Shown one piece after another: positions 6,262-6,360 of a stretch of 6,360 bases of DNA. The stretch lies in contig JAGAYB010000064.1 of assembly GCA_017940705.1 (NCBI GenBank), positions 1 to 6,360 on the forward strand. Reading direction: 5' to 3'. Under the pieces are notes generated by a model. The model saw nothing but the letters and a program-made list of their open reading frames with translations. It did no database searches and was not told where the DNA came from. Each line of letters begins with the position of its first letter. Positions within the stretch are counted from its first letter, which is position 1. The translations under genes and the position numbers were made by a program. The DNA is from Selenomonas sp. GTDB lineage: Bacteria; Bacillota_C; Negativicutes; Selenomonadales; Selenomonadaceae.

Positions 6262-6360
6262 TTATTTGCAATTACCCTGAATAGCATTTATAACATTGGG
6301 AAGTCCTCCCACAATGTCTTCAATAATCTGTTTTACCGGCTTAACTTCGTTAAGCATACC
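6262..6360 (-). CDS. fabK: C-terminal tail of enoyl-ACP reductase II (FabK), cut by the window edge
   Basis: The minus strand is open from the window edge to a TAA at 6264-6262, encoding 32 residues that begin GMLNEVKPVKQIIEDIVGG. This resembles the closing segment of FabK proteins (an A/G-G-x-hydrophobic-K/N-E-x-K-P-x-K-x-I-I-E pattern), where the enzyme reduces trans-2-enoyl-ACP with NAD(P)H and FMN. Its place directly before fabD is the standard fabK position. The catalytic barrel is outside the window, so the call rests on the tail and the context; another FMN-barrel paralogue is possible. The stop is 15 nt before the fabD start. Confidence 0.72.
   Translation of the reverse strand, partial: GMLNEVKPVKQIIEDIVGGLPNVINAIQGNCK

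Overview
The window holds the distal part of a bacterial type II fatty-acid synthesis (fab) cluster on the minus strand, followed by two RNA/metal-hydrolase type genes. A MarR-family regulator lies at the left edge and points toward the cluster. In minus-strand transcription order (right to left) the genes are fabK (C-terminal tail only), fabD, fabG, acpP, a second FabK/nitronate-monooxygenase-like flavoprotein, fabF, rnc (RNase III), and an RNase Z-like metallo-beta-lactamase-fold hydrolase. A strong bidirectional hairpin at about 373-414 closes both the cluster and the convergent marR gene. There is no stretch of 300 bases without a gene.

The gene content suggests an anaerobic Firmicute. 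It combines a FabK-type enoyl reductase, fab genes next to rnc, AGGAGG-type ribosome binding sites, several TTG starts and intermediate GC. The arrangement fabK-fabD-fabG-acpP-flavoprotein-fabF-rnc is most reminiscent to me of Negativicutes (Selenomonas/Mitsuokella/Megamonas relatives). That placement is inference from memory of gene order and was not tested.

The genes form a pathway. FabD loads malonyl onto ACP (acpP product), FabF condenses malonyl-ACP with the growing acyl-ACP, FabG reduces the beta-keto group, and FabK performs the final enoyl reduction. The initiating FabH and the dehydratase FabZ are not in this window. The second flavoprotein is a relative of FabK with a C-terminal four-cysteine cluster, and its role is unknown. 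Gene spacing is tight (1 to 15 nt at fabK-fabD, fabD-fabG, fabF-rnc and rnc-MBL). The wider gaps are 41 nt before acpP, 83 nt after it, and 42 nt between the flavoprotein and fabF.

The most interesting regulatory feature is around acpP. An extended -10 promoter-like element overlaps the fabG stop codon, and a 14-bp terminator-like hairpin follows the acpP stop. Together they could give acpP its own short abundant transcript inside the operon. I see no evidence of a mobile element, CRISPR array, RNA gene or an overtly novel system; most of the window is conserved housekeeping metabolism.
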